Shown: in pieces, positions 54,288 to 63,315 of the stretch | How the letters are laid out: each line of letters begins with the position of its first letter | How positions within the stretch are numbered: the first letter of the stretch is position 1 | Assembly: GCA_004570955.1 (NCBI GenBank) | Contig: SPPL01000001.1 | Location: 372,001-436,000, forward strand | DNA length: 64,000 bases | From: Jeotgalicoccus nanhaiensis | Lineage (GTDB): Bacteria > Bacillota > Bacilli > Staphylococcales > Salinicoccaceae | Direction: 5' to 3' | Notes under the pieces: generated by a model | The model's input: the letters and a program-made list of their open reading frames with translations, nothing else | Databases searched by the model: none | What the model was told of the DNA's origin: nothing | Program-made: the position numbers and the translations under genes

Positions 54288-55466
54288 TTAATAAGAAGCA
54301 CTTAGTTTTAACTGCTTATGCATCCGTGACAGCATCAGAGTAAATATTAAAGCGATGACCGCAATAACAAAGATAATCGTCATGACTGTCGATACACCGT
54401 ATATATCTGCGATTTTACCTAAAACCGGTGCAAAGACTCCTCCTGCGCTGACCGATAAACCGAGAGTGACACCTGATGCCAGACCGACTCTGTTCGGCAG
54501 ATACTGCTGCCCCAGCACAACGAGTGAACTGTACGGCATAAAAATTAGAAATCCTGCTGCGATTATCATCAGTGCCGAGAGTGCGAACGATTCTGTAACC
54601 GAAAGGATGAACAGAACCGGCACAACTGCTATAAAGCTGTAGCGGATTACTTTTAAGTAACCTAAACTGTCTGCGATTCTGCCTCCAAAGAGTGTACCCG
54701 CTGATGTCGAGATCAGGAAGATACTTAAGAGTATATTCCCCGATTCATTGGACTGAAGAATAATCGTAATCCAGAACAGCGGAATAAAGGTATTCAAACT
54801 TATAAAGACAATGGATCGCATAATCAGCACAACGCTTAGAAGCGAGAATGGTTTCCACTGGTCTTTCGGAAGTTCCTGAGCTGTGGCTGCAGAAGAAACG
54901 GGTGCTTTTTGTCCCGCCGGTTCACTGGTGACTTTCCAAATAATCAAACTCATAATCAGCGACGGGATAATTAAAATTATCAAACCCTGCAAGTCCCACA
55001 GCATGAGCGTGACAGTAGCGACAATTGGTCCGAGGGCAAAGCCCAAAGTCCCGCCCAAAGAAAATATGCTCATATCCGATGCTTTGTTTTTCCCCGCATT
55101 CAAAGTCACGGTCTTTGCTGCTTCCGGATGAAACAGTGCTGTTCCAAGCCCGCTGACCATAATGGCAGCAAAAATGGCCCAGTAGTTATCTAAAAAACCA
55201 ATAACCGCAAGCCCTGAGCTGCCGAGGATTAAGCCTAAAGGCACCATCCATTTTTTAGATATAATATCTGAATATATACCGATAAAAGGCTGAGAGACTG
55301 ATGAGACGATATTTGCTGCAAATATGAGGGCTGCTGCCGCTGTATATGTAAAATCATAAGCAAAAATTAAAAAAGGCAGCAGGGCCGGCAGAATGCCTGA
55401 ATTCATATCACAAAATAAGTGACCTGCTGCCATAGAGTATGTTTTTCTATTGGCTGATTTAAACAC
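54288..55466 (-). CDS. MFS transporter, Fsr (fosmidomycin-resistance)-like
   Basis: 392 residues, 12 helices. The opening GHLFCDMNSGILPALLPFLI is characteristic of the Fsr group, as is GLGTALFHPEAAK. Fsr proteins export fosmidomycin and similar compounds; natural substrate unknown. The start codon is GTG (55466) with AAGGGG 8 bases upstream. 21 bases after a small unknown gene, likely in one transcript with it. Confidence 0.87.
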   Translation of the reverse strand: MFKSANRKTYSMAAGHLFCDMNSGILPALLPFLIFAYDFTYTAAAALIFAANIVSSVSQPFIGIYSDIISKKWMVPLGLILGSSGLAVIGFLDNYWAIFAAIMVSGLGTALFHPEAAKTVTLNAGKNKASDMSIFSLGGTLGFALGPIVATVTLMLWDLQGLIILIIPSLIMSLIIWKVTSEPAGQKAPVSSAATAQELPKDQWKPFSLLSVVLIMRSIVFISLNTFIPLFWITIILQSNESGNILLSIFLISTSAGTLFGGRIADSLGYLKVIRYSFIAVVPVLFILSVTESFALSALMIIAAGFLIFMPYSSLVVLGQQYLPNRVGLASGVTLGLSVSAGGVFAPVLGKIADIYGVSTVMTIIFVIAVIALIFTLMLSRMHKQLKLSASY

Positions 55467-55487
55467 TGTATCCCCTTCGTTTCTTCT

Positions 55488-55697
55488 TTATTTTCGGTAT
55501 TTCTCCAGATGCCTGAGCGTTTTTTCATACTCCTGTTTTTGACATACAGACAGATTACCTTCTTCCAGCCTGTCTTTAGCTGCTTGTATATTTCTCTCGA
55601 GCTTTTCCTGACTGAGACTATCCATATACTCTTTTTCTTTTCTTCCGGTCAGCCTGGAAATTATTCCGGCTAAAACATTTATATTTTTCTGCTTCAT
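55488..55697 (-). CDS. Hypothetical small helical protein, 69 residues
   Basis: Highly charged, probably coiled coil (MKQKNINVLAGIISRLTGRKEKEYMDSLSQEKLERN...), one Cys. GGGGTGG precedes ATG 55697. Between the LysR and Fsr-like genes, same direction, short gaps. No family recognised. Confidence 0.65.
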   Translation of the reverse strand: MKQKNINVLAGIISRLTGRKEKEYMDSLSQEKLERNIQAAKDRLEEGNLSVCQKQEYEKTLRHLEKYRK

Positions 55698-55715
55698 AAA
55701 ACCACCCCGCTTATA

Positions 55716-56618
55716 TTATATCAGTCCGATATCTCCCTTATCGATGTTTGCAGCCAGCACATCAATAAAATTCTGAGCTGCTTTAGACAGACGATGATCC
55801 TTCAGCCAGATTAAACCGATATCACCCGATAGCTGTTCGGAATCTGCGATTTTGTGAATATGCACAGGATATTCCTTGTAAAGATGAAGGAGGGATTCCG
55901 GCACAATGGATATCCCAAAATCAGTGGACACGAGCTCCATCATCAGCTTCAGATCGGAAAACTCCGCAATAATTTCCGGCTGTATTTTAGCTTTGGAAAA
56001 TGCTTCATGGATTGAATAATACACACCCAGTCCTTCGATACTCGGCAGGACGAGCGGATAGCGGCTTACTTCCTCGAGTGTCGCATCTCCTGTAAACAGT
56101 TTTTTCTCTTTGGAAGTGATGACGTAAAACGGTTCACTGTGCAGATGCTGCAGTGTAAATTCATCTATTTCAAGCGGCAGACGGACGATTGCCATTTCTA
56201 TTTCCCGCTGCTTCAAAAGATAGCAGAGCAGGGACGATTCATTCTGCTGTATTTTATATTTTATTTTTGGATACATGCTTCTATACTGATGAAACACCTC
56301 ATTTAAATTGCCTAAGGAAAAAGTATTAATACCAACTGCAAGCCTGCCGTCTATTCCTCCACCGACATCTGCAACTTCATTTTTAGCCTCTTCCATCATC
56401 TGTGTAATTTGAAGTGCGTATTTATACAAAGTTTTACCCGCTTCGGTCAGCTCTAAAAATTTGCCGCTCCGTTCAAACAGTTGTTCACCGAGCGATGCTT
56501 CCATATTTTTCAGCTGCTGGCTGAGCGGCGGCTGCGACATATAAAGCTTCTTCGCTGCTGCTGATATCTGTTTCTCTTCTGCGATAACGATAAAATACCG
56601 TAATTGCCGAATGTCCAT
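55716..56618 (-). CDS. LysR-family transcriptional regulator
   Basis: 300 residues with the LysR helix-turn-helix (MDIRQLRYFIVIAEEKQISAAAKKLYMSQPPLSQQLKNME) and a substrate-binding-type effector domain (LAVGINTFSLGNLNEV). Divergent from an MFS gene with 124 bases between, the classic LysR-target arrangement; also upstream of a small gene and an Fsr-like MFS. GAGGTG precedes the start. Confidence 0.93.
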   Translation of the reverse strand: MDIRQLRYFIVIAEEKQISAAAKKLYMSQPPLSQQLKNMEASLGEQLFERSGKFLELTEAGKTLYKYALQITQMMEEAKNEVADVGGGIDGRLAVGINTFSLGNLNEVFHQYRSMYPKIKYKIQQNESSLLCYLLKQREIEMAIVRLPLEIDEFTLQHLHSEPFYVITSKEKKLFTGDATLEEVSRYPLVLPSIEGLGVYYSIHEAFSKAKIQPEIIAEFSDLKLMMELVSTDFGISIVPESLLHLYKEYPVHIHKIADSEQLSGDIGLIWLKDHRLSKAAQNFIDVLAANIDKGDIGLI

Positions 56619-56677
56619 AAATTCACCTCAAGTATATGAAAAAAGTTATTTTAAGTAATTTAATTAATATTTTATGT

Positions 56678-56696
56678 ATATCATGTCTAATGGTAT
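56678..56696. promoter_or_regulatory. Candidate LysR-type operator
   Basis: Dyad ATATCAT-GTCTA-ATGGTAT with one mismatch and T-N11-A layout in the middle of the LysR-MFS divergent gap. Confidence 0.4.
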
Positions 56697-56742
56697 CATA
56701 AGTATTACTATATGAATAATATGAAATTCGGGAGGATAAGAA

Positions 56743-57966
56743 TTGGGTAAAATTTATAATAGAAATACTTTTCTGCTGCTTTTTGTCATTGCTGCCATTT
56801 CACTAAACCTCCGTCTCGGCATTACATCAGTCGGTCCTTTAATGGGTACGATTCGCACTTCCTTGTCACTGTCCAATGCACAAGCCAGTCTTCTTACTAC
56901 TGTTCCCGTTCTTTGTATGGGAATTTTTGCGTCACTAGCCACTGTACTGAATAAAAAATACGGTTCTAAATTTACTTTGATACTTATGCTGGCAGTGCTC
57001 GGTCTTGCTACTGCGGTCCGCGGATTTCTGCCGGGCTTCTCAACACTCTTAATTACTGCCTTTTTAATCGGTCTTGCTATTGCAGTACTCGGGCCGACTA
57101 TGTCTGCCGTTATTAAGAAATATTTCCCGGGGCACGCGGCGATTGCAATTGGTATTTCAACTTTCTTTATGAGTATGGGATCCGCTGCCAGTGCAGCTCT
57201 TACAGGCATTTTCTTTGAAGTTTCAGACTCTTACATGTTTGCCCTCGCGATCTGGGCAGTGTTTGGTTTATTCGGAGTACTGGTTGTTGCCTTTGTCTTG
57301 AAAACAGGCGCCAACAGCAAACTGCCTAAACAAAATATTTCTGAAGTGAAGTACAACTTCCCTTCTCCTTGGAAACAGTTTACACCGTATCTGTTCATGC
57401 TGTTCTACGCACTGCAGGCGGCTCTCTATTTCTCAACGATTACATGGCTTGTTCCGATGTCAGTGGAAAACGGTATGACGATGATTCAGGGCGGTATGCT
57501 CTTAAGTGCAGTGATGTCTGTACAGGTTATCTTCAACCTGCTGCTGCCGATAATGATGGAGAAATATCCGGCACGCAGAAACTGGATTTACTTCATTCTC
57601 GTATCAGGAACTATCGCAACCCTCTTGTTCTGGACCGGAGACCACACCTTGATGTGGATCGGCGCCTTTATGATGGGTATTCCGCTTGGCGGATTGTACT
57701 CTGCAGCACTGATGCTGCCGCTCGATGAAACTGTAACAGCAGACGGAGCTAACTCATGGACGGCTATGATGCAGACCGGGGGCTGTATTCTCGGCGGCCT
57801 GTTCCCGTTTGTAATCGGCTTTATATACGATGGAACACAGAACCATAATTATACGATGTCAATACTGCTGGCAATCTATGCCTCTGCCTTTATCCTGATT
57901 ACAATCATCGGCAATAAAAAAGAGAAAAATTATGATGACTATATAGTAAAACCTTCTGACAATTAA
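56743..57966 (+). CDS. MFS transporter, CynX/NimT-like
   Basis: 407 residues, 12 helices; ISLNLRLGITSVGPLMG opening and RGFLPGFSTLLITAFLIGLAIAVLGP match the cyanate/nitroimidazole transporter group. The start codon is TTG (56743) 8 bases after GGGAGG. Probably regulated by the divergent LysR protein. The terminator stem overlaps its last codons. Confidence 0.87.
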   Translation: MGKIYNRNTFLLLFVIAAISLNLRLGITSVGPLMGTIRTSLSLSNAQASLLTTVPVLCMGIFASLATVLNKKYGSKFTLILMLAVLGLATAVRGFLPGFSTLLITAFLIGLAIAVLGPTMSAVIKKYFPGHAAIAIGISTFFMSMGSAASAALTGIFFEVSDSYMFALAIWAVFGLFGVLVVAFVLKTGANSKLPKQNISEVKYNFPSPWKQFTPYLFMLFYALQAALYFSTITWLVPMSVENGMTMIQGGMLLSAVMSVQVIFNLLLPIMMEKYPARRNWIYFILVSGTIATLLFWTGDHTLMWIGAFMMGIPLGGLYSAALMLPLDETVTADGANSWTAMMQTGGCILGGLFPFVIGFIYDGTQNHNYTMSILLAIYASAFILITIIGNKKEKNYDDYIVKPSDN

Positions 57967-57979
57967 GTCAGAAGGTTTT
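57948..57979. terminator. Terminator between the CynX-like and AraC genes
   Basis: 13-base-pair stem AAAACCTTCTGAC with its complement, 6-base loop, T-run on the plus strand; genes converge and the stem includes the MFS stop. Confidence 0.93.
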
Positions 57980-57984
57980 TTTAG

Positions 57985-58860
57985 TTACTGCATTTTTACT
58001 TTTCTTACGGGCATCCAAATTTCACTGTAGGCGTAATCTTCTCTTTCAGCATCCATAATTGTAAATGAAAAACCTGGTGCTTCAACTAATTCATAATTTG
58101 ATGAGGGCAGCCATTCTGAATACGTGCGGGCCGTCGTCTGCTGCATTGTTTCCGGGAATGGACCTTCATTGGGAAATACTGCCCAAGTGTGTGCATCTAC
58201 ACTAACCGTATCGAGCACTGGACTGATATTCTCTTTAGTCGTCAGCACACCAATCATGTGCGTTAAACTCCCCTCGTCTTTCAAAAATTTCTCATCTGCA
58301 TCATACGATGCATTAATAATCTGCTCAGGCTCAAGGTTCTGCAGTCTGTGCATTTCTTCTCTCTCTTCTGCAGTAATACTTTTAGCAAGTTCCATAATCT
58401 CATTGTTAACCCCTTCAAACTGCATCGGTACTCTTCTGCTCACTCCGGCAATCGTAAATGCAGGCATTTCTTTTATACGTACTTCCATATTTTCTCCTCC
58501 TCTGACATCGATATAAAATGAAAGTTTAGGGTAGGTTAGGTGAATCTTTGTCTTCTTAATTTCAGACGGCAAATAGCCGCTCCATGTTTTGAAAGCTCTG
58601 GTGAAGCCGTCCACTGATTGATAGCCGTATTTAAAAGCAGTATCTGTAACACTGCAGCCATTCACCAAATCCTGATTTGCCACAGCTAATTTCCTGTTTT
58701 TAATATATTCACTGAGCGGTATGCCGCTGATATACTGAAACACTTTTCTGAAGTGATAGTCAGATTCCCCTGTATATGCTGCGACATCTTCTAATTTAAT
58801 ATCATTGGCAAGGTTATCTTCAATAAAATTAATAACATCATTTAAAGTTTTAATCATCAT
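57985..58860 (-). CDS. AraC-family regulator with GyrI-like effector domain
   Basis: 291 residues: AraC DNA-binding domain (residues 1-105, two helix-turn-helix units, FKYGYQSVDGFTRAFKTWSG) and a C-terminal GyrI/SOUL-like ligand pocket domain (about 125-291, MEVRIKEMPAFTIAGVSRRV). This layout (SbmC/Rob-like) senses drugs or small hydrophobic ligands. ATG at 58860 chosen with AAGGA 8 bases upstream; the GTG at 58866 lies too close. Confidence 0.9.
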   Translation of the reverse strand: MMIKTLNDVINFIEDNLANDIKLEDVAAYTGESDYHFRKVFQYISGIPLSEYIKNRKLAVANQDLVNGCSVTDTAFKYGYQSVDGFTRAFKTWSGYLPSEIKKTKIHLTYPKLSFYIDVRGGENMEVRIKEMPAFTIAGVSRRVPMQFEGVNNEIMELAKSITAEEREEMHRLQNLEPEQIINASYDADEKFLKDEGSLTHMIGVLTTKENISPVLDTVSVDAHTWAVFPNEGPFPETMQQTTARTYSEWLPSSNYELVEAPGFSFTIMDAEREDYAYSEIWMPVRKVKMQ

Positions 58861-59033
58861 TTCCACCGTCCTTTCAAATTACATACTACAGAGTTGCCAA
58901 AAAATTCTCTCGATATTTTCATAGTGAATTATATCGGTCAGCATTATATGATTATTAATTTTTATATAAGTGTGTTTATATTTATTGTAAGGGTATTGAG
59001 TTATTACTTAAACTTACAGCAGAGGGTGATTAA

Positions 59034-59873
59034 ATGAGCGAAAATATAATGGTAATTACAGGATCAACATCAGGCATCGGGAGAGCGACTGCCTTGGAAT
59101 TAGCTGATCAATTCGACCGAATCGTTCTTCTTGTCCGTAATTTAAATAAAGGAGAAGTATTAAAACAGGAAATAGAAACAAAATCACCTGTTCAGATAGA
59201 TGTAATTCACTGCGATTTGAGTGAGCTGTCATCAATAGAAGCTGCAGCAAATAAAATGAAAGAAAAGTACGATTCAATAGATTGTTTAATTTTAAATGCG
59301 GGCGTAGTTTCTTTAACGAAGCAGGAAACGAAAGATGGTTTTGAAATGATGATGGGGACAAATTATATCGGTCATTTTTATTTGACACACCTGCTGCTGC
59401 CGCTTGTCCTTGACAGCGAAACAAAACAGATTGTTGTCGTTTCATCGAATGGATATAAATTCGCACCGCTAAAGGCACCCTACTTTAAACGAAGAAAATT
59501 TAACCCCGTGACGAACTACGGCCAGTCGAAACTGGGCACTTTGTACCTGATGCAAACCCTGTACGATTCGTATCATGAAGAGGGACTGAAAACGACAGCT
59601 GTACATCCAGGGGCAGTATCGACTAACTTAGGAAAAACACCGAAAAATGAACGATTCGGCAACCTGGTCTACAAAGTACTGACACCGTTTTTCCTTACTG
59701 CGGAAGAAGGTAGTTTTTCGACAGTAATGGCTGTGCAGTTCCCTGAAAAATACAACGGTAAATATATGCATAATGGTAAAATTCTTAAAGTGCAAAAACA
59801 CGGGAATGACATAGATGCAAGAACATCTCTTATTACAGCGACATTAGATGTGCTGAACCTGACTCACCTTTAA
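59034..59873 (+). CDS. Short-chain dehydrogenase/reductase
   Basis: 279 residues, full SDR motifs: TGSTSGIGRAT, DLSEL, NAGVVS, catalytic Ser in VVVSSNG and YGQSK. Resembles retinol-dehydrogenase/WW-oxidoreductase-like SDRs; substrate unknown. GAGGGTG precedes the start. Compare the degenerate SDR at 23226. Confidence 0.9.
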   Translation: MSENIMVITGSTSGIGRATALELADQFDRIVLLVRNLNKGEVLKQEIETKSPVQIDVIHCDLSELSSIEAAANKMKEKYDSIDCLILNAGVVSLTKQETKDGFEMMMGTNYIGHFYLTHLLLPLVLDSETKQIVVVSSNGYKFAPLKAPYFKRRKFNPVTNYGQSKLGTLYLMQTLYDSYHEEGLKTTAVHPGAVSTNLGKTPKNERFGNLVYKVLTPFFLTAEEGSFSTVMAVQFPEKYNGKYMHNGKILKVQKHGNDIDARTSLITATLDVLNLTHL

Positions 59874-59931
59874 AATACTGGAGAAGGTGCAGACAAAGAT
59901 ACCTGTACCTTCTTCATGCTGTTAGGTACTT

Positions 59932-60141
59932 TTACTTATCTTTCTTCTTACTTTTTGGTTTCATATAAATCGTCGTCAGAAGGCCAATCCCAAGCCCGCT
60001 AAGAATTGAATAGCCAATAATCTCCATCATACTTTCACGTGCCGGTACTATATCCATAAGAAAGTAGATAAATAAACAGAAAACAATAAATAATTTTATC
60101 ATCTCAGGTGTCTTATATAGTGTTTCATGAATTTTTTTCAT
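59932..60141 (-). CDS. Small two-helix membrane protein, 69 residues
   Basis: Helices at about residues 16-32 and 40-58, basic tail KPKSKKKDK. Ribosome-binding site modest (GGAGTGAGAAG). AT-rich. No family recognised. Confidence 0.65.
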   Translation of the reverse strand: MKKIHETLYKTPEMIKLFIVFCLFIYFLMDIVPARESMMEIIGYSILSGLGIGLLTTIYMKPKSKKKDK

Positions 60142-60319
60142 ATACCGTTCTTCTCACTCCTTAACAAACCTATCTTATTTCTTTAATTTTAAATTGAGGT
60201 CATGATTCGACAGTCCGGAAAATTATATAATTTGTATGTCAAATTTAAAGTAAATAAAAAAACGACACAAAAATCTTCTGCTTAAGAAATCTGTATCATT
60301 TTTTAGCTTTATTCATTCT

Positions 60320-60490
60320 TTAATTGAATATCCATCTGAGCAACTGCATAATCAAACGAGGAATATATAATACTATCTCTAATAGTCCGAATGCTGTATC
60401 AGTCTTACTCATAGGCTCTGCAAGCTGTCTCTTGTTCTTAGAGCGTAACTTGGCGGGATCAATATATTCAGGATCTTTTGATTGATTCAT
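60320..60490 (-). CDS. Small protein, 56 residues, overlapping the upstream gene
   Basis: ATG at 60490 overlaps the TGA of the 105-residue gene (ATGA), with GAGCGAGGATAGG upstream. Protein: MNQSKDPEYIDPAKLRSKNK, then a hydrophobic C-terminal segment (FGLLEIVLYIPRLIMQLLRW). The overlap suggests translational coupling, which makes it likely to be real. A weak imperfect hairpin lies downstream around 60262-60303. Confidence 0.6.
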   Translation of the reverse strand: MNQSKDPEYIDPAKLRSKNKRQLAEPMSKTDTAFGLLEIVLYIPRLIMQLLRWIFN

Positions 60491-60804
60491 ATCCTATCCT
60501 CGCTCCTTAACATATTCATTTCGTTTTCTTTAATTTTAAGTTGTGTATACTTTTCTTCGTTAGTTTCATTAGACATTGAGATTCTATAACAATCTTCATT
60601 AATGAATCTCGCTTGTTCTTTCTTTTCTTTGGAATCTGTATTTGCGATAATTTCATAGCCGATGCTTGTTATTCTTTCGAATAGTTCGTTAATGCTGACT
60701 TGCAGACTTAATTCTGCCTCTTTAACTTTTGCTTCTATTATTGCATTCCTGACTGCATACTTGATAACAAAGTAAAATATAAATGCTGCAATTAATATTT
60801 CCAT
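60487..60804 (-). CDS. Membrane-anchored small protein, 105 residues
   Basis: N-terminal membrane segment (ILIAAFIFYFVIKYAV) followed by a long charged helix, probably coiled coil (EAKVKEAELSLQVSINELFERI). AAGGGAG precedes the start. Function unknown. Coupled by ATGA overlap to the 56-residue gene. Confidence 0.68.
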   Translation of the reverse strand: MEILIAAFIFYFVIKYAVRNAIIEAKVKEAELSLQVSINELFERITSIGYEIIANTDSKEKKEQARFINEDCYRISMSNETNEEKYTQLKIKENEMNMLRSEDRI

Positions 60805-60883
60805 ATTTTTCTCCCTTATGATTGATTTTCTATGATGAATTTAAATAAATTGAAAAATAAAGAAATTAATCATTATTTAATCA

Positions 60884-61240
60884 CTACTCTTCATGTTTTT
60901 CTATGTTAATCGCTAAAGTTCCCCATTCTCTTTCTTGCTCCTTTGTATATATTTCATAAGTCCCGTCAATCACTTCTTGCATTGACCAATCTTTACAGTC
61001 AAAGTCAGCCAATGGAATATCACTATACATATCTTTAAAATTCTTATACTTTCTTAATCTTGTTACTTTAACTCTTAATTTTTCAGCAGGATTATTTACA
61101 TCAACAAATTCAATAAAATCGCCGATATTTATTTTTCTTCTCTTCTCATCATTTAAACGGACCTCAACTTTTTTCATGCCATTTCGAATCGAATTAAAGT
61201 ATTCTTTATATAAGCCCATTCTATGAACAAGTCCACTCAT
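60884..61240 (-). CDS. ASCH-domain protein (second copy type)
   Basis: 118 residues: LYKEYFNSIRNGMKKVEVRLNDEKRRKI matches the ASCH loop (G-x-K-x-x-E-x-R) and GDFIEFV the barrel strand. Probably binds RNA or nucleotide. AAGGGG upstream. Not closely alike to the ASCH protein at 40335. Confidence 0.82.
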   Translation of the reverse strand: MSGLVHRMGLYKEYFNSIRNGMKKVEVRLNDEKRRKINIGDFIEFVDVNNPAEKLRVKVTRLRKYKNFKDMYSDIPLADFDCKDWSMQEVIDGTYEIYTKEQEREWGTLAINIEKHEE

Positions 61241-61253
61241 TCTCTTAATCCCC

Positions 61254-61706
61254 TTATAATATTTGAGACAAACGTATCATATCTCTGCAATGTATTCCGT
61301 TCTCAAAAATATCTTCTTCATAGTTTCTTATAAAAAAGTCCTTATCAATATCTGAAATTCTAAACCCGCATTTTTGATATAAGGCAAGCTGGCCGATGCT
61401 TGAATTACCGGTGCCTACTTCAATCTTTTTGTAACCCATACCTGCCGATTTTTGGATCGCATCTTTAACAAGGGCTTTGCCTATTCCACCACCCTGGTAT
61501 TGTTCATCGACTGCGATATTTATGAGTTCAATAGTGTCATCATTCGTTTCAAGCAATACGTACACACCGGCTGTGTGATTTTCAATTTCTGCTGTATAAC
61601 ATTGTCCTCTATCCAAATATTCTTTCACAAGTTGCTCGGATGGGTCAGCTGTCAGCAGTAATTCCATCGGCGGCTGTTGATTTTTCTTCAGTAATCTCGT
61701 TTCCAT
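61254..61706 (-). CDS. GNAT-family N-acetyltransferase
   Basis: 150 residues, GNAT fold with acetyl-CoA loop VDEQYQGGGIGKALV and following helix; VGTGNSSIGQLALYQKCGFR is typical. Substrate unknown. AAAGGGG upstream. 13 bases before the ASCH gene start. Confidence 0.9.
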   Translation of the reverse strand: METRLLKKNQQPPMELLLTADPSEQLVKEYLDRGQCYTAEIENHTAGVYVLLETNDDTIELINIAVDEQYQGGGIGKALVKDAIQKSAGMGYKKIEVGTGNSSIGQLALYQKCGFRISDIDKDFFIRNYEEDIFENGIHCRDMIRLSQIL

Positions 61707-61726
61707 GCCTTATCCCCTTTAAAGCA

Positions 61727-61924
61727 TTATTCCGCAATTTTCGTTTCTGATTTTTTCTTTGATTTAATGTTTCTGTAAACAATCGTGAATAGCAATGCCA
61801 ATATATTCAAACTGAACATCGCAATGTAGTATGTGCTTGAATTGCCTTCCAGAATGTAAGTGCCGTAACGTAATGTGTTGAGCGTGAGCAGTACATATAA
61901 AATAATAACCGTCCCATTATTCAT
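61727..61924 (-). CDS. Small two-helix membrane protein, 65 residues
   Basis: Helices about 5-22 and 32-50, basic C-terminal KSKKKSE. AAGGGGATAAGGGAT precedes ATG 61924. Start of a unit running into GNAT and ASCH genes. No family recognised. Confidence 0.65.
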   Translation of the reverse strand: MNNGTVIILYVLLTLNTLRYGTYILEGNSSTYYIAMFSLNILALLFTIVYRNIKSKKKSETKIAE

Positions 61925-62037
61925 ATCCCTTATCCCCTTCGTTATTACACTCTTCTCTATTTATGTATTTATACTTATCTTATCACATTTTATATATGGT
62001 AAACTCCTAATAACACACGTGTCAGGGGGATATACTT

Positions 62038-62601
62038 ATGAAGATAATATTGATATTTGGCCCGCAGGCTGTCGGCAAGATGACTATAGGCGAAAAGGTC
62101 GGTACAGCGTTTAATCTGCCGCTCTTGCACAATCATGTGACACTCGATGCGATTTGGCCGTATATTGGCTGGAATAAGAATACGTTCAGATTGTCAGATC
62201 AAATCCGGATGGGAATTTTTGAACATATTGCCGAAGATGACTTGCATCCAGGAATAATCTTTACCTTTGTATGGGCCTTTGATATGCAGGAGGATTGGGA
62301 TTATATAAGCACGATTAAGAAAATCTTTAATAAGGAATCTCATGATATTTATTTTGTGGAACTCGCAGCTGATCTTGAAGAACGGATCAGAAGAAATACG
62401 ACTGAGTACAGGTTGGAAAAGAAACCTTCTAAAAGAAATGTTGAGTTTTCTCATGCTGAGTTGACGAAGTCGGCTGAAAAGCACAGACTGAATTCATATG
62501 ATAATGAAATTCAGGAAGATAAATATCTGAGACTTGAAGTAACTGATTTATCAGTTGATGAATCGAGTAAATTAATTGTTGACTGGATTAATGAAACCTA
62601 A
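62038..62601 (+). CDS. P-loop kinase-like protein (AAA/shikimate-kinase-like)
   Basis: 187 residues: P-loop FGPQAVGKMT (residues 7-16), then HNHVTLDAIWPY and a later basic lid-like R-R-N-T-T-E-Y-R region (EERIRRNTTEYRL). Such small proteins are often annotated as AAA or nucleotide kinase; substrate unknown. CAGGGGG upstream. Confidence 0.82.
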   Translation: MKIILIFGPQAVGKMTIGEKVGTAFNLPLLHNHVTLDAIWPYIGWNKNTFRLSDQIRMGIFEHIAEDDLHPGIIFTFVWAFDMQEDWDYISTIKKIFNKESHDIYFVELAADLEERIRRNTTEYRLEKKPSKRNVEFSHAELTKSAEKHRLNSYDNEIQEDKYLRLEVTDLSVDESSKLIVDWINET

Positions 62602-62624
62602 CAGACAAATAAGGAGTTTAAAGT

Positions 62625-62792
62625 ATGGTACTTGAGTTTTTTCTTATGCTTGCTGTCACTACAGCAGTTTCAATTTTTGTAAACTTTCTAAACCGGGATG
62701 ATAAACGCATGCCCTGGAGCAGAGTGTTTATTTTTGTAGTTGTATTTACAATAGTGTTTTGGGGTACGAAATATATTTTAAATATGATGTAA
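62625..62792 (+). CDS. Small two-helix membrane protein, 55 residues
   Basis: ATG at 62625 follows AAGGAG by 8 bases, stop TAA at 62792. Helix 1 about residues 4-20 (EFFLMLAVTTAVSIFVNF), loop RDDKRMPW, helix 2 VFIFVVVFTIVFWG. Good site and composition make it likely to be real although short. An opposing frame at 62618-62809 is not supported. Confidence 0.62.
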   Translation: MVLEFFLMLAVTTAVSIFVNFLNRDDKRMPWSRVFIFVVVFTIVFWGTKYILNMM

Positions 62793-62826
62793 TGAAAAAT
62801 GTTATTCACAGATAACGGAGGTCACC

Positions 62827-63273
62827 ATGTCGAGAGCAGAAAAAACGATAATCACAAATATGTGTATGATAGAAAATGATAAGGGTCAAATATTAATACA
62901 GGATCGTGTCAGCAGTAATTGGCCAGGTGTTACTTTCCCCGGTGGAAAAGTTGAAAAGAATGAGTCTTTCGTAGATTCGGTTATCCGTGAGGTGTTTGAA
63001 GAAACAGGTCTGGTGATTAAAAATCCTCAAATTTGCGGTACGAAGCAATTTCAGACTGAGGACGATGAAAGATACATTGTGCTGATGTATAAAACAAATC
63101 AGTTTTCTGGAAATCTGCGTTCTTCTGAAGAAGGCGAAGTTTTGTGGATTGATAAATATCAGCTTGGTACCTATCATCTGGCGAATGATTTTGATGAGAT
63201 GTTCCGGGTGATGGATTCAGATACCTTGTCGGAGTTTTACTATGATGATTCGTGGAATGTACATATTAAATAA
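62827..63273 (+). CDS. Nudix hydrolase, MutT/8-oxo-dGTPase-like
   Basis: 148 residues with complete Nudix box GGKVEKNESFVDSVIREV followed by FEETGL (G-x5-E-x7-REUxEExGU). Similar to YtkD/MutX-like 8-oxo-dGTP diphosphatases of Gram-positives; activity is inferred. GGAGG upstream. Confidence 0.93.
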   Translation: MSRAEKTIITNMCMIENDKGQILIQDRVSSNWPGVTFPGGKVEKNESFVDSVIREVFEETGLVIKNPQICGTKQFQTEDDERYIVLMYKTNQFSGNLRSSEEGEVLWIDKYQLGTYHLANDFDEMFRVMDSDTLSEFYYDDSWNVHIK

Positions 63274-63315
63274 GAGAAATATTTAAATACATCATGAATC
63301 AGGAGCATACTAAAA

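Noticed and set aside
62618-62809. 63-codon minus-strand frame
   Set aside because: It is opposite to the better-supported 55-residue plus-strand gene and lacks a ribosome-binding site.
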